Source: Paludibacter sp. 47-17 (lineage in GTDB: Bacteria > Bacteroidota > Bacteroidia > Bacteroidales > Paludibacteraceae). From it: a DNA stretch of 64,000 nt. Made by a program: the position numbers and the translations under genes. The stretch covers positions 372,001-436,000 of the forward strand of contig MKVT01000009.1 in NCBI GenBank assembly GCA_001898935.1, in the 5' to 3' direction. Below, piece after piece: positions 56,739-64,000 of the stretch (positions within the stretch are counted from its first letter, which is position 1; each line of letters opens with the position of its first letter). Below the pieces are notes generated by a model that did not search any database, was not told the DNA's origin, and worked only from the letters and a program-made list of their open reading frames with translations.

Positions 56739-58179
56739 CATACAATATACACTCGACTGGACCACGGTTGTCTATTACCTGTTGCTGGTAGTCATGGGCT
56801 GGATTAGTATCTACGGCGCCAGCTACGAACTCGATTACGAAGGCAGCATGCTGTCGTTCGATCAGCGCGCCGGAAAACAATTTGTTTGGATAATCACGGC
56901 GCTGGCCCTGGGAGGAGTCGTACTGCTGCTCGATCATCGTATTTTCAATTACTTTGCCTACGTTTTTTATGGAGTAGCCATTGTATTACTTATAGTGACC
57001 ATTTTTGTGGCTCCCGATATCAAAGGCTCCCGCTCCTGGATTGTGATTGGCCCGGTGAGCTTTCAGCCGGCCGAACTGGCTAAAATGGCTACGGCGCTGG
57101 CGCTGGCAAAATTTATGAGCCAGTACAATTACCGCATTAAAGCATGGAAAGATATGTTGCCGCTGGCAATTATCATTTTTATTCCCTTTGTTCTTATTCT
57201 GCTTCAGAAGGAAACAGGTTCGGCATTGGTATTTATGGCGTTTTTACTGATGTTTTACCGCGAAGGAATGAAGGGCATCGTACTCTTGTTGGGAGCCCTG
57301 GCGATTGTTTTGTTTATAGTCGTAATCCGGTTCAGTATCGAGACAATCGGCAACGAACAAGGTAGCTGGGGAGTAGTGGGTGCTATCGCAATCATCCAGC
57401 TTATTCAGATTATTGTACCCTTCTCGTCGCATCCGCACAAAAAAGAAAGCCTGATCTTCCTCGGTCTTTCTGTTCTCGTCATTGTAGCATCCGTGATCAT
57501 CAACAAATGGTATCCGGTCGATTACAATTATGTGGCCATCGGCACCAGCCTCGTCACGGCCATTTACTGGGCGTTTACGGGCATTTTACGCCGTTATCCG
57601 AAGCTCATTGCCGTAGCCTTCATTTCCATCGGTTCTCTGGTGTTTATTTACGCCTCCGACATGATTTTCAATCATGTATTGGAACCCCACCATCAGATTC
57701 GTATAAAAGTGCTGCTCAATATGGAAGACGATCCTACCGGAGCCGGTTACAACGTAAATCAGTCGAAGATTGCCATTGGTTCGGGAGGTTTGTGGGGAAA
57801 AGGATTTTTAAACGGGACGCAAACAAAACTGAAATACGTGCCCGAACAGGATACCGATTTTATTTTCTGTACGGTCGGCGAAGAACACGGCTTCTGGGGA
57901 TCGGCCCTGGTATTGATTATTTACTGGCTCTTGTTGATGCGGATTATGAAAATCGGCGAACGGCAAAAAGAATCTTTCCACCGCGTTTATGCGTATTCGG
58001 TAGCCAGTATTTTATTCTTCCACCTGATGATCAATGTAGGGATGGTATTGGGAATAATGCCGGTTATCGGTATACCTCTTCCCTTTTTCAGTTATGGAGG
58101 TTCGTCGCTGTGGGGATTTACCCTGCTCTTGTTTATTTTATTACGACTCGATGCCTCACGGCTCGAAAGAAGCCGATAG
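56722..58179 (+). CDS. rodA: peptidoglycan glycosyltransferase RodA (SEDS family)
   Basis: About 485 residues with ten or more membrane helices. Conserved SEDS segments: GSRSWIVIGPVSFQPAELAK near 120, AIGSGGLWGKGFLNGTQTK near 350, YVPEQDTDFIFCTVGEEHGF with the catalytic-region Glu-Asp near 370, and GIPLPFFSYGGSS near the end. The protein is about 100 residues longer than enterobacterial RodA, with extra helices in the middle (about 195-300), as in other Bacteroidetes. I start at ATG 56722; an in-frame CTG/TTG-type start at 56698 would deepen the PBP2 overlap. Confidence 0.95.
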   Translation: MSKRDNIQYTLDWTTVVYYLLLVVMGWISIYGASYELDYEGSMLSFDQRAGKQFVWIITALALGGVVLLLDHRIFNYFAYVFYGVAIVLLIVTIFVAPDIKGSRSWIVIGPVSFQPAELAKMATALALAKFMSQYNYRIKAWKDMLPLAIIIFIPFVLILLQKETGSALVFMAFLLMFYREGMKGIVLLLGALAIVLFIVVIRFSIETIGNEQGSWGVVGAIAIIQLIQIIVPFSSHPHKKESLIFLGLSVLVIVASVIINKWYPVDYNYVAIGTSLVTAIYWAFTGILRRYPKLIAVAFISIGSLVFIYASDMIFNHVLEPHHQIRIKVLLNMEDDPTGAGYNVNQSKIAIGSGGLWGKGFLNGTQTKLKYVPEQDTDFIFCTVGEEHGFWGSALVLIIYWLLLMRIMKIGERQKESFHRVYAYSVASILFFHLMINVGMVLGIMPVIGIPLPFFSYGGSSLWGFTLLLFILLRLDASRLERSR

Positions 58180-58183
58180 CTAT

Positions 58184-58222
58184 AAAAAAACGACGCTCTG
58201 CAATAGTACACAGAGCGCCGTT
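58184..58222 (-). terminator. intrinsic terminator of htpG
   Basis: CGCTCTG (58194-58200) and CAGAGCG (58211-58217) pair around a 10-base loop, extended by four pairs past one mismatch. On the minus strand the stem is followed by seven T (58184-58190), so it terminates htpG 25 bases after its stop. It may also slow transcription arriving from rodA. Confidence 0.8.
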
Positions 58223-58244
58223 CGTAATTGTATTAACAGGACAA

Positions 58245-60302
58245 TCAGCTTAACAGAGCTACACTGCGTTTGACAAAATTAGCCAGCGCTTCTCCTTTCA
58301 GCATATTATTGGCAAGCAGTGCGAGGTCGATCAACTGACGAACTTGTTTGTTTTCCGATGCGTAACCCGATAGCAGGGTTTCCTTTTTCGATTTCAATTC
58401 ATCAATCTGCTTCTGAATATCTTCCAATTCGGTTTTTTCTTCGGCCGGTATTTCTTCGTCTTTCTTATCTTTATGGCTATCTTTGAGCGTCGTACGTTTG
58501 GCTTCAAGTTCCGATACCTGGGCAATTATGGGCTGTAAATCGCTTCCCAGCACCTTCTCCTCGTCTCCAATCAACCGCTCAATCACAGGATGGGCTGTGT
58601 TCACAACCAGGTTATAACTATCGGGCATTTCGCCGTAGAAACTCATCATTCCACCCTGCATGGCCGACATTTCCTTCATGCGACGCATAAATTCATTCTG
58701 GGTCACAAATACTGGATTGGCGGTAGCCGAAACATGCTCGAAAGCAACAATAAACTCCGCTTTCTCCATTACCGGTAGTTGCGATTTAAATACTGTTATA
58801 AGCTCATCTTTCTGATTATCAGATAATTGAACCTTAGCAACATCCTCTTTTTGAATCAGTTTGTCAATCGTATCCCCGTCTACACGAACAAAACGGGTTT
58901 TTTCGAATTTCTGCTCCAGCTGACTTACGACGTGCACATCCAGTTGGCCGTCCATGATCAGTACGTCGTAACCTTTGTCTTTCGCATGCTGAATATAACT
59001 GTATTGTTCATCCCTGTTGGTAGTATACAGGTAAATCAAATCTCCGTTTTTATCTTTTTGATGCTCTTTTACAAGATCTTTGTATTCGTCGAAGGTAAAA
59101 TATTTTCCGTCGACATTTTTGAGCAAAGCAAACTTCTCGGCTTTTTCGTAAAACTTTTCTTCGCTCAACATTCCGTATTGAATGAAAATCTTTAAGTCGT
59201 CCCACTTTTCTTCAAACTGAGGGCGATCATTTTTGAAAATTTCCGACAAACGATCGGCTACTTTTTTTGTAATATGTCCGGATATCTTTTTTACGTTGGC
59301 GTCGCTTTGCAGGTAACTACGCGATACATTGAGCGGAATATCCGGTGAATCGATCACACCGTGAAGGAGGGTAAGGTAATCCGGAACAATATTTTCGACA
59401 TGTTCGGTTACGAAGACCTGATTGCAATAAAGTTGAATTTTATTTCGCTGTAATTCAATATTATTCTTTATTTTGGGAAAGTAAAGTATTCCGGTAAGGT
59501 TAAACGGATAATCGACATTCAGGTGAATGTTGAACAAGGGATCTTCGCTCATCGGATACAATTCGCGATAAAAAGCAGTATAATCTTCTTCTTTCAGGTC
59601 GGCCGGTTTTTTAGTCCAGGCAGGTGCTGTATTGTTGATTACATTGTCTTTTCCGGTTTCTACTTCTTTTCCGTCTTTCCATTCTTTTACCTTCCCGAAC
59701 ACGATTTCAACGGGTAAAAATTTGCAATACTTGGTAAGCAGTTCTTTTATTTTCGACTCCTCCAGGAACTCCTTGTTTTCATCATCAATATGCAAAACCA
59801 CATCGGTTCCCCGTTCCGATTTAATCGTATCTTCGAGCGTATATTCAGGATCTCCTTTACACGACCAATGTTGAGCAACCGAATTTTCTTTATACGATTG
59901 GGTGAAAATCTCTACTTTTTTGGAAACCATAAAAGATGAATAAAATCCCAATCCGAAATGTCCGATGATAGCCTGAGCATCATTTTTGTATTTTTCAAGA
60001 AATTCCTCGGCTCCCGAAAAAGCAATCTGATTGATGTACTTTTCAATTTCTTCGGCCGTCATACCTACTCCCCGATCGCTGATTGTAAGCGTACCTTTCT
60101 TTTTATCGACACTTACGTACACTTTCAATTCACCAACCTCACCTTTAAATTCACCGACCGAAGTAAGCGTTTTTAATTTCTGAGTAGCATCGACAGCATT
60201 GGATACTAGTTCGCGCAAAAAGATCTCATGATCGCTGTACAAAAACTTCTTGATGACGGGGAATATATTTGCACTCGTAACCCCGATGTTTCCTTTAGAC
60301 AT
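58245..60302 (-). CDS. htpG: molecular chaperone HtpG (Hsp90)
   Basis: 685 residues. The N-terminal GHKL ATPase domain shows FLRELVSNAVDATQKLKTL, ISDRGVGMTAEEIEKYINQI and GHFGLGFYSSFMVSKKVEI; the middle domain has the GVIDSPDIPLNVSRSYLQSD segment with the catalytic-loop Arg; and a C-terminal dimerisation domain carries a Lys/Glu-rich coiled insert (DSHKDKKDEEIPAEEKTELE). It is a cytosolic ATP-dependent chaperone. The gene stands alone. No clear heat-shock operator is seen in its 219-base upstream gap. Confidence 0.97.
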   Translation of the reverse strand: MSKGNIGVTSANIFPVIKKFLYSDHEIFLRELVSNAVDATQKLKTLTSVGEFKGEVGELKVYVSVDKKKGTLTISDRGVGMTAEEIEKYINQIAFSGAEEFLEKYKNDAQAIIGHFGLGFYSSFMVSKKVEIFTQSYKENSVAQHWSCKGDPEYTLEDTIKSERGTDVVLHIDDENKEFLEESKIKELLTKYCKFLPVEIVFGKVKEWKDGKEVETGKDNVINNTAPAWTKKPADLKEEDYTAFYRELYPMSEDPLFNIHLNVDYPFNLTGILYFPKIKNNIELQRNKIQLYCNQVFVTEHVENIVPDYLTLLHGVIDSPDIPLNVSRSYLQSDANVKKISGHITKKVADRLSEIFKNDRPQFEEKWDDLKIFIQYGMLSEEKFYEKAEKFALLKNVDGKYFTFDEYKDLVKEHQKDKNGDLIYLYTTNRDEQYSYIQHAKDKGYDVLIMDGQLDVHVVSQLEQKFEKTRFVRVDGDTIDKLIQKEDVAKVQLSDNQKDELITVFKSQLPVMEKAEFIVAFEHVSATANPVFVTQNEFMRRMKEMSAMQGGMMSFYGEMPDSYNLVVNTAHPVIERLIGDEEKVLGSDLQPIIAQVSELEAKRTTLKDSHKDKKDEEIPAEEKTELEDIQKQIDELKSKKETLLSGYASENKQVRQLIDLALLANNMLKGEALANFVKRSVALLS

Positions 60303-60491
60303 ACTATTTTAAATTAATTTATTAGTTTATTTTTAACCGCCATTCTTTTTCAACTAATATGCCATCTGATATCTTCTGTCATATTGACATTTAATCGGCT
60401 CAAATTACTGACAAATACATCTGTTTTAGCAAATATTCATCAAAAATATCTAATCAGCAGGGAAACAGAACAGTATATGCAGGTATTTATT

Positions 60492-60499
60492 TAATTTTG
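60492..60499 (+). promoter_or_regulatory. -7 element of mnmG
   Basis: TAATTTTG matches TAnnTTTG and lies 23 bases before the mnmG ATG at 60522. No -33 TTTG is visible at the expected distance. Confidence 0.45.
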
Positions 60500-60521
60500 C
60501 AGGTTAAATTTTCGACAAAAA

Positions 60522-62396
60522 ATGGATTTTACATACGATGTTATAGTTATAGGCGCCGGACATGCCGGAAATGAAGCAGCCTGTGCGGCTGCTAATATGG
60601 GATCAAAAACATTATTGATTACCATGGACATGAACAAAATAGGACAAATGAGCTGTAATCCTGCTGTAGGCGGTATTGCAAAAGGTCAGATTGTCAGAGA
60701 AATTGATGCGCTGGGAGGTCAGATGGGGATTGTTACCGACCGTAGCGCGATCCAGTTCCGCATGCTGAACCGTTCGAAAGGGCCTGCAATGTGGAGTCCC
60801 CGTTCACAAAGCGATCGTTCGCAGTTTATACAGGAGTGGGTGAAAATTATTTCAAACACTCCGAATCTGAATATTTGGCAGGATACTGTTAAGCAATTGA
60901 TTATTGAGGAAGATAAGGTAACAGGCGTTGTAACGGCCCTTGGTGTGAAAATGACAGCAAAGGCAGTGATTCTAACGGCAGGAACCTTTTTGAGCGGCTT
61001 GTTACATATTGGCGAAAAACAATTAACCGGAGGCCGGATTTCGGAACCGGCGTCCTACGGATTAACCGAACAATTAAAGTCCTTAGGTTTTCGTACCGAC
61101 AGGATGAAAACGGGAACACCTTGCCGTATCGATGGCCGTTCCATCGATTTTTCGAAAATGGCCGAACAACCCGGTGAAAACGACTTCCATCAGTTTTCTT
61201 TTCTGGAAGGAGTCAGCCGCGGACTCAAGCAAATGAGCTGCTGGATTACCTATACCAACGAAAAAACCCACGAGGTATTACGGGAAGGATTAGAGTTTTC
61301 ACCCCTTTACAACGGACAAATTCAAAGTATAGGTCCTCGTTATTGTCCGAGCATTGAAACTAAAATTGTGACCTTTGCCGACAAAACATCGCATCAATTA
61401 TTTCTTGAACCCGAAGGGGTCGATTCGCAGGAATACTATGTAAACGGCTTCTCATCCTCGCTCCCCCTCGATGTGCAGATCAGGGCCATTAAAACAGTTC
61501 CCGGATTGGAAAATGCTCAATTGTATCGTCCTGGTTATGCTATCGAATACGATTTCTTCGATCCTACTCAGTTGAATCATACCTTGGAAACGAAACGAAT
61601 AAAAAACCTGTTTTTTGCCGGACAAATTAATGGTACAACCGGATATGAAGAGGCAGGCGGGCAAGGATTAATTGCGGGAATCAATGCGCATCAAAAATGT
61701 ACGGACAACAAAGCGTTCATCCTTGGACGCGATGAAGCTTATATAGGTGTATTAATCGACGATTTAGTAACCAAGGGAGTCGACGAACCTTACCGTATGT
61801 TTACTTCGCGTGCCGAATACCGCCTGTTGCTTCGTCAGGACGATGCCGATATGCGGTTAACCGAAAAAGCCTTTTCGATTGGTTTGGCTACGGCGGAGCG
61901 ATACAATCAACTTAATTACAAAAAAGAAGAAATAAAAAATCTAATTGAATTTGTCAAACAATTTTCGATAAAACCTGCATATATTAATTCTTTTCTGGCA
62001 TCCCGGCAATCATCGGAACTGAAACACGGTTGTAAATTGCACGATTTGATACTACGTCCTCAATTCGGCATCAACGAACTGGCAACTGCAGTTCCTGCTT
62101 TACAGAAGAAAATTAATGAAATTCCCCGGCGAAAGGAAGAAATAATTGAAGCGGCCGAAGTTATTATCAAGTACGAGGGTTATATAGAACGTGAAAAACT
62201 AATTGCCCAAAAGCTCCTGCGCCTCGAAAATATTGCATTAACCGGCCGGATCGATTACTCCAGTGTGCAATCGCTTTCAACCGAGGCCCGGCAAAAACTT
62301 ATTAAAATTAATCCTGAAACCATCGGACAGGCAAGCCGAATTCCCGGGATTTCACCCAGCGATGTAAACGTGTTATTGGTTTTATTGGGTCGATGA
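60522..62396 (+). CDS. mnmG: tRNA uridine-5-carboxymethylaminomethyl(34) synthesis enzyme MnmG (GidA)
   Basis: 624 residues. FAD site VIVIGAGHAGNEAACAAANM at residue 6, then the family motifs MSCNPAVGGIAKGQIVREID near 43, GPAMWSPRSQSDR near 88 and LFFAGQINGTTGYEEAGGQG near 365, and a C-terminal helical domain for MnmE and tRNA contact (LSTEARQKLIKINPETIGQASRIPG in two parts). It modifies the wobble uridine of certain tRNAs together with MnmE. The gene is often close to the replication origin and parAB in bacteria, which agrees with the parS-like sites just downstream. Confidence 0.97.
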   Translation: MDFTYDVIVIGAGHAGNEAACAAANMGSKTLLITMDMNKIGQMSCNPAVGGIAKGQIVREIDALGGQMGIVTDRSAIQFRMLNRSKGPAMWSPRSQSDRSQFIQEWVKIISNTPNLNIWQDTVKQLIIEEDKVTGVVTALGVKMTAKAVILTAGTFLSGLLHIGEKQLTGGRISEPASYGLTEQLKSLGFRTDRMKTGTPCRIDGRSIDFSKMAEQPGENDFHQFSFLEGVSRGLKQMSCWITYTNEKTHEVLREGLEFSPLYNGQIQSIGPRYCPSIETKIVTFADKTSHQLFLEPEGVDSQEYYVNGFSSSLPLDVQIRAIKTVPGLENAQLYRPGYAIEYDFFDPTQLNHTLETKRIKNLFFAGQINGTTGYEEAGGQGLIAGINAHQKCTDNKAFILGRDEAYIGVLIDDLVTKGVDEPYRMFTSRAEYRLLLRQDDADMRLTEKAFSIGLATAERYNQLNYKKEEIKNLIEFVKQFSIKPAYINSFLASRQSSELKHGCKLHDLILRPQFGINELATAVPALQKKINEIPRRKEEIIEAAEVIIKYEGYIEREKLIAQKLLRLENIALTGRIDYSSVQSLSTEARQKLIKINPETIGQASRIPGISPSDVNVLLVLLGR

Positions 62397-62401
62397 AATC
62401 G

Positions 62402-62417
62402 GGTTCCACGTGAAACA
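62402..62417. promoter_or_regulatory. parS: parS-like ParB/Spo0J binding site 1
   Basis: GGTTCCACGTGAAACA contains the palindromic core TTCCACGTGAAA and differs from the widely conserved parS sequence TGTTTCACGTGAAACA at two positions (1 and one arm base). It lies 6 bases after the mnmG stop, outside any gene. Confidence 0.75.
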
Positions 62418-62426
62418 ATAATTATT

Positions 62427-62442
62427 TGTTCCACGTGAAACA
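62427..62442. promoter_or_regulatory. parS: parS-like ParB/Spo0J binding site 2
   Basis: TGTTCCACGTGAAACA differs from the canonical parS palindrome at a single base. It is a direct repeat of site 1 with 25 bases between starts, and sits 24 bases before the uvrC ATG. Confidence 0.85.
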
Positions 62443-62465
62443 ATAAAAACGTACATATTTAAGTA

Positions 62466-64000
62466 ATGAAAACTATCGATGATAAATTGAAAATTCAGAT
62501 TGCAACACTTCCGGAACAGCCGGGAGTATATCAATACTTCAACATTCTGAATGAAATAATTTACATTGGAAAAGCTAAAAATTTAAAGAAAAGAGTTTCC
62601 TCGTATTTCAATAAAATACATGAACAAGGAAAAACAAATGTACTTGTAAAGAATATTTCGTATCTGAACTATATAGTAGTAGATACCGAAGAAGATGCGC
62701 TGTTACTTGAAAACAATCTTATAAAACAACATCAACCAAGGTACAATGTATTGCTTAAAGATGGTAAAACTTACCCTAGCATCTGTATCAGCAATGAACC
62801 CTTTCCCAGAGTATTCAAAACCCGCAATATCATTAAAAACGGCTCGCTTTATTTTGGACCCTATAGTTCTAATTATGCTATAAATACACTTATAGAGTTT
62901 CTTCACGAAATATTTCCATTACGTACCTGCCGCTTATTTCTTTCGAAAGAAAATATTGCTGCCAATAAATTTAAAGTTTGCCTGCAATACCACATTAAAA
63001 AATGTAATGGTGGATGCCAGGCACTGGAAACAGAAGAACAATATAAAAAACATATCGATGCAGTTATAAAAATCATAAAAGGAGATGCAAATGAATTGAG
63101 TAAAATGTTGCTCGACGAAATGAAACAATTATCATCGGCCTATAAATTCGAAGAAGCGCATCAATTAAAAATTAAATATGACTTATTGGAAAATTATAAG
63201 TCAAAATCGATCATATCGAATACGGTTCTGGAAGAAACAGATGTGTTTGGATACGAAGAAGACGAAAATGCATGCTTTGTAAATATTCTACGCATTGCCA
63301 AAGGGTCTATATTTCAAGGATATACCATTGAATACAAAAAAAGAACAGACGAAACCAAAGAGGATTTACTTTCGATGGCAATTATCGAATTACGTTCAAA
63401 ATTCAACAGTGCTTCCAAAGAAATTATACTTCCGTTCCCACTTGAATTTGAAATGAAGGGTGTTGTTATGACAGTTCCTCAAAAAGGAGATAAACGGAAA
63501 TTACTCGATTTATCGATCCAAAATGTAAAACAATTTAAACTGGATAAGCTGAAGCAAAGCGAAAAACTGAATCCGGAACAAAAACAGACGGCAATAATGA
63601 AAGCGTTGCAAGAAAAATTACAACTTTCAAAGCTTCCATTAACGATCGAATGCTTCGATAACTCAAATATTTCGGGTACTAATGCTGTAGCAGCCTGTGT
63701 CGTATTCAAAAAAGGAAAACCAAGTAAGAAGGACTATAGAAAATACACTATAAAAACGGTTGAAGGGCCCGATGATTACGCATCAATGCGTGAAGTAGTT
63801 TTCAGAAGATACAACCGTTTGCTAAACGAAGGCACTCCCCTTCCCGATTTAATTTTGACGGACGGAGGTGTAGGTCAAATGGAAATCGTACGACAAGTTC
63901 TCAACGAAGAATTAAAAATTCATATTCCCATTGCTGGTCTTGCAAAAGATAAAAAACACCGTACCAATCAACTCTTGTTCGGTTTTCCTCCCTTAGAAAT
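62466..64000 (+). CDS. uvrC: excinuclease ABC subunit C, 3' truncated by the window end
   Basis: ATG 62466 opens a frame that runs to the end of the window (511 codons seen of about 600). The GIY-YIG nuclease domain is at residues 15-95 (GVYQYFNILNEIIYIGKAKN), a UVR helical motif follows near 205-240 (FEEAHQLKIKYDLL), and the RNase H-like second nuclease domain begins near 390 (IECFDNSNISGTNAVAACVV with its first Asp, LILTDGGVGQ with the second). It makes both incisions in nucleotide excision repair with UvrA and UvrB. Base composition is clearly richer in A and T than in the 3-58 kb region. Confidence 0.95.
   Translation, partial: MKTIDDKLKIQIATLPEQPGVYQYFNILNEIIYIGKAKNLKKRVSSYFNKIHEQGKTNVLVKNISYLNYIVVDTEEDALLLENNLIKQHQPRYNVLLKDGKTYPSICISNEPFPRVFKTRNIIKNGSLYFGPYSSNYAINTLIEFLHEIFPLRTCRLFLSKENIAANKFKVCLQYHIKKCNGGCQALETEEQYKKHIDAVIKIIKGDANELSKMLLDEMKQLSSAYKFEEAHQLKIKYDLLENYKSKSIISNTVLEETDVFGYEEDENACFVNILRIAKGSIFQGYTIEYKKRTDETKEDLLSMAIIELRSKFNSASKEIILPFPLEFEMKGVVMTVPQKGDKRKLLDLSIQNVKQFKLDKLKQSEKLNPEQKQTAIMKALQEKLQLSKLPLTIECFDNSNISGTNAVAACVVFKKGKPSKKDYRKYTIKTVEGPDDYASMREVVFRRYNRLLNEGTPLPDLILTDGGVGQMEIVRQVLNEELKIHIPIAGLAKDKKHRTNQLLFGFPPLE

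Noticed and set aside
60441-60448. Minus-strand TATTTTTG as htpG promoter
   Set aside because: The motif fits, but it lies about 140 bases before the start with no -33 element and in AT-rich sequence where chance matches are likely.

Overview
The window comes from a member of the Bacteroidota, most likely order Bacteroidales. Reasons: a SusC/SusD pair with a hybrid two-component regulator (HTCS), a type IX secretion sorting domain, Bacteroidetes-type promoters (TAnnTTTG -7 elements at correct distances from several starts), few Shine-Dalgarno sequences, and the gene order purH-mreBCD-PBP2-rodA. Genus cannot be fixed from the sequence alone.

Layout. (1) 1-2316: 5'-truncated cation/proton antiporter. 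(2) 2521-11682: an operon of a LacI-type regulator and sugar-acid genes (tagaturonate epimerase, SDR mannonate oxidoreductase, PfkB kinase, LarA-type nickel racemase/epimerase, Gfo/Idh oxidoreductase, pdxB, gnd), closed by a strong terminator. (3) 11754-28943: a polysaccharide utilisation locus (PUL): HTCS on the minus strand, then GH130, MFS transporter, lipoprotein enzyme of unrecognised family, SusC, SusD, LamG surface lipoprotein, and a large T9SS-secreted paralogue of the unrecognised enzyme. (4) 28929-36467, minus: OstA-like protein, three PpiC/SurA-type chaperones and guaB. (5) 36691-41524, minus: POT-like transporter, alanine dehydrogenase and RelA/SpoT. (6) 41631-47093, minus: tripartite RND efflux system. 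(7) 47333-50747: radical SAM putative DNA repair pair, then an M64 peptidase. (8) 50956-58179: purH and the elongasome genes mreB, mreC, mreD, PBP2, rodA. (9) 58245-64000: htpG (minus), mnmG, two tandem parS-like sites, and 3'-truncated uvrC.

Working together. The uronate operon has the enzymes to bring tagaturonate/fructuronate to D-mannonate, but no mannonate dehydratase or KDPG aldolase is in the window. It instead carries a LarA-family enzyme and 6-phosphogluconate dehydrogenase. This fits a route mannonate -> gluconate (C2 epimerisation) -> 6-phosphogluconate -> ribulose 5-phosphate, which I propose as the most interesting hypothesis here. The PUL next to it would bind and cut a glycan at the surface with two related enzymes of a family I do not recognise, import oligosaccharides through SusCD, and split a beta-mannoside by phosphorolysis with GH130. 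The tandem parS-like sites suggest that the right end of the window lies in the ParB-bound, probably origin-proximal, part of the chromosome.

There is no gene-free stretch longer than 300 bases. I saw no tRNA, rRNA, CRISPR array, insertion sequence or phage gene.
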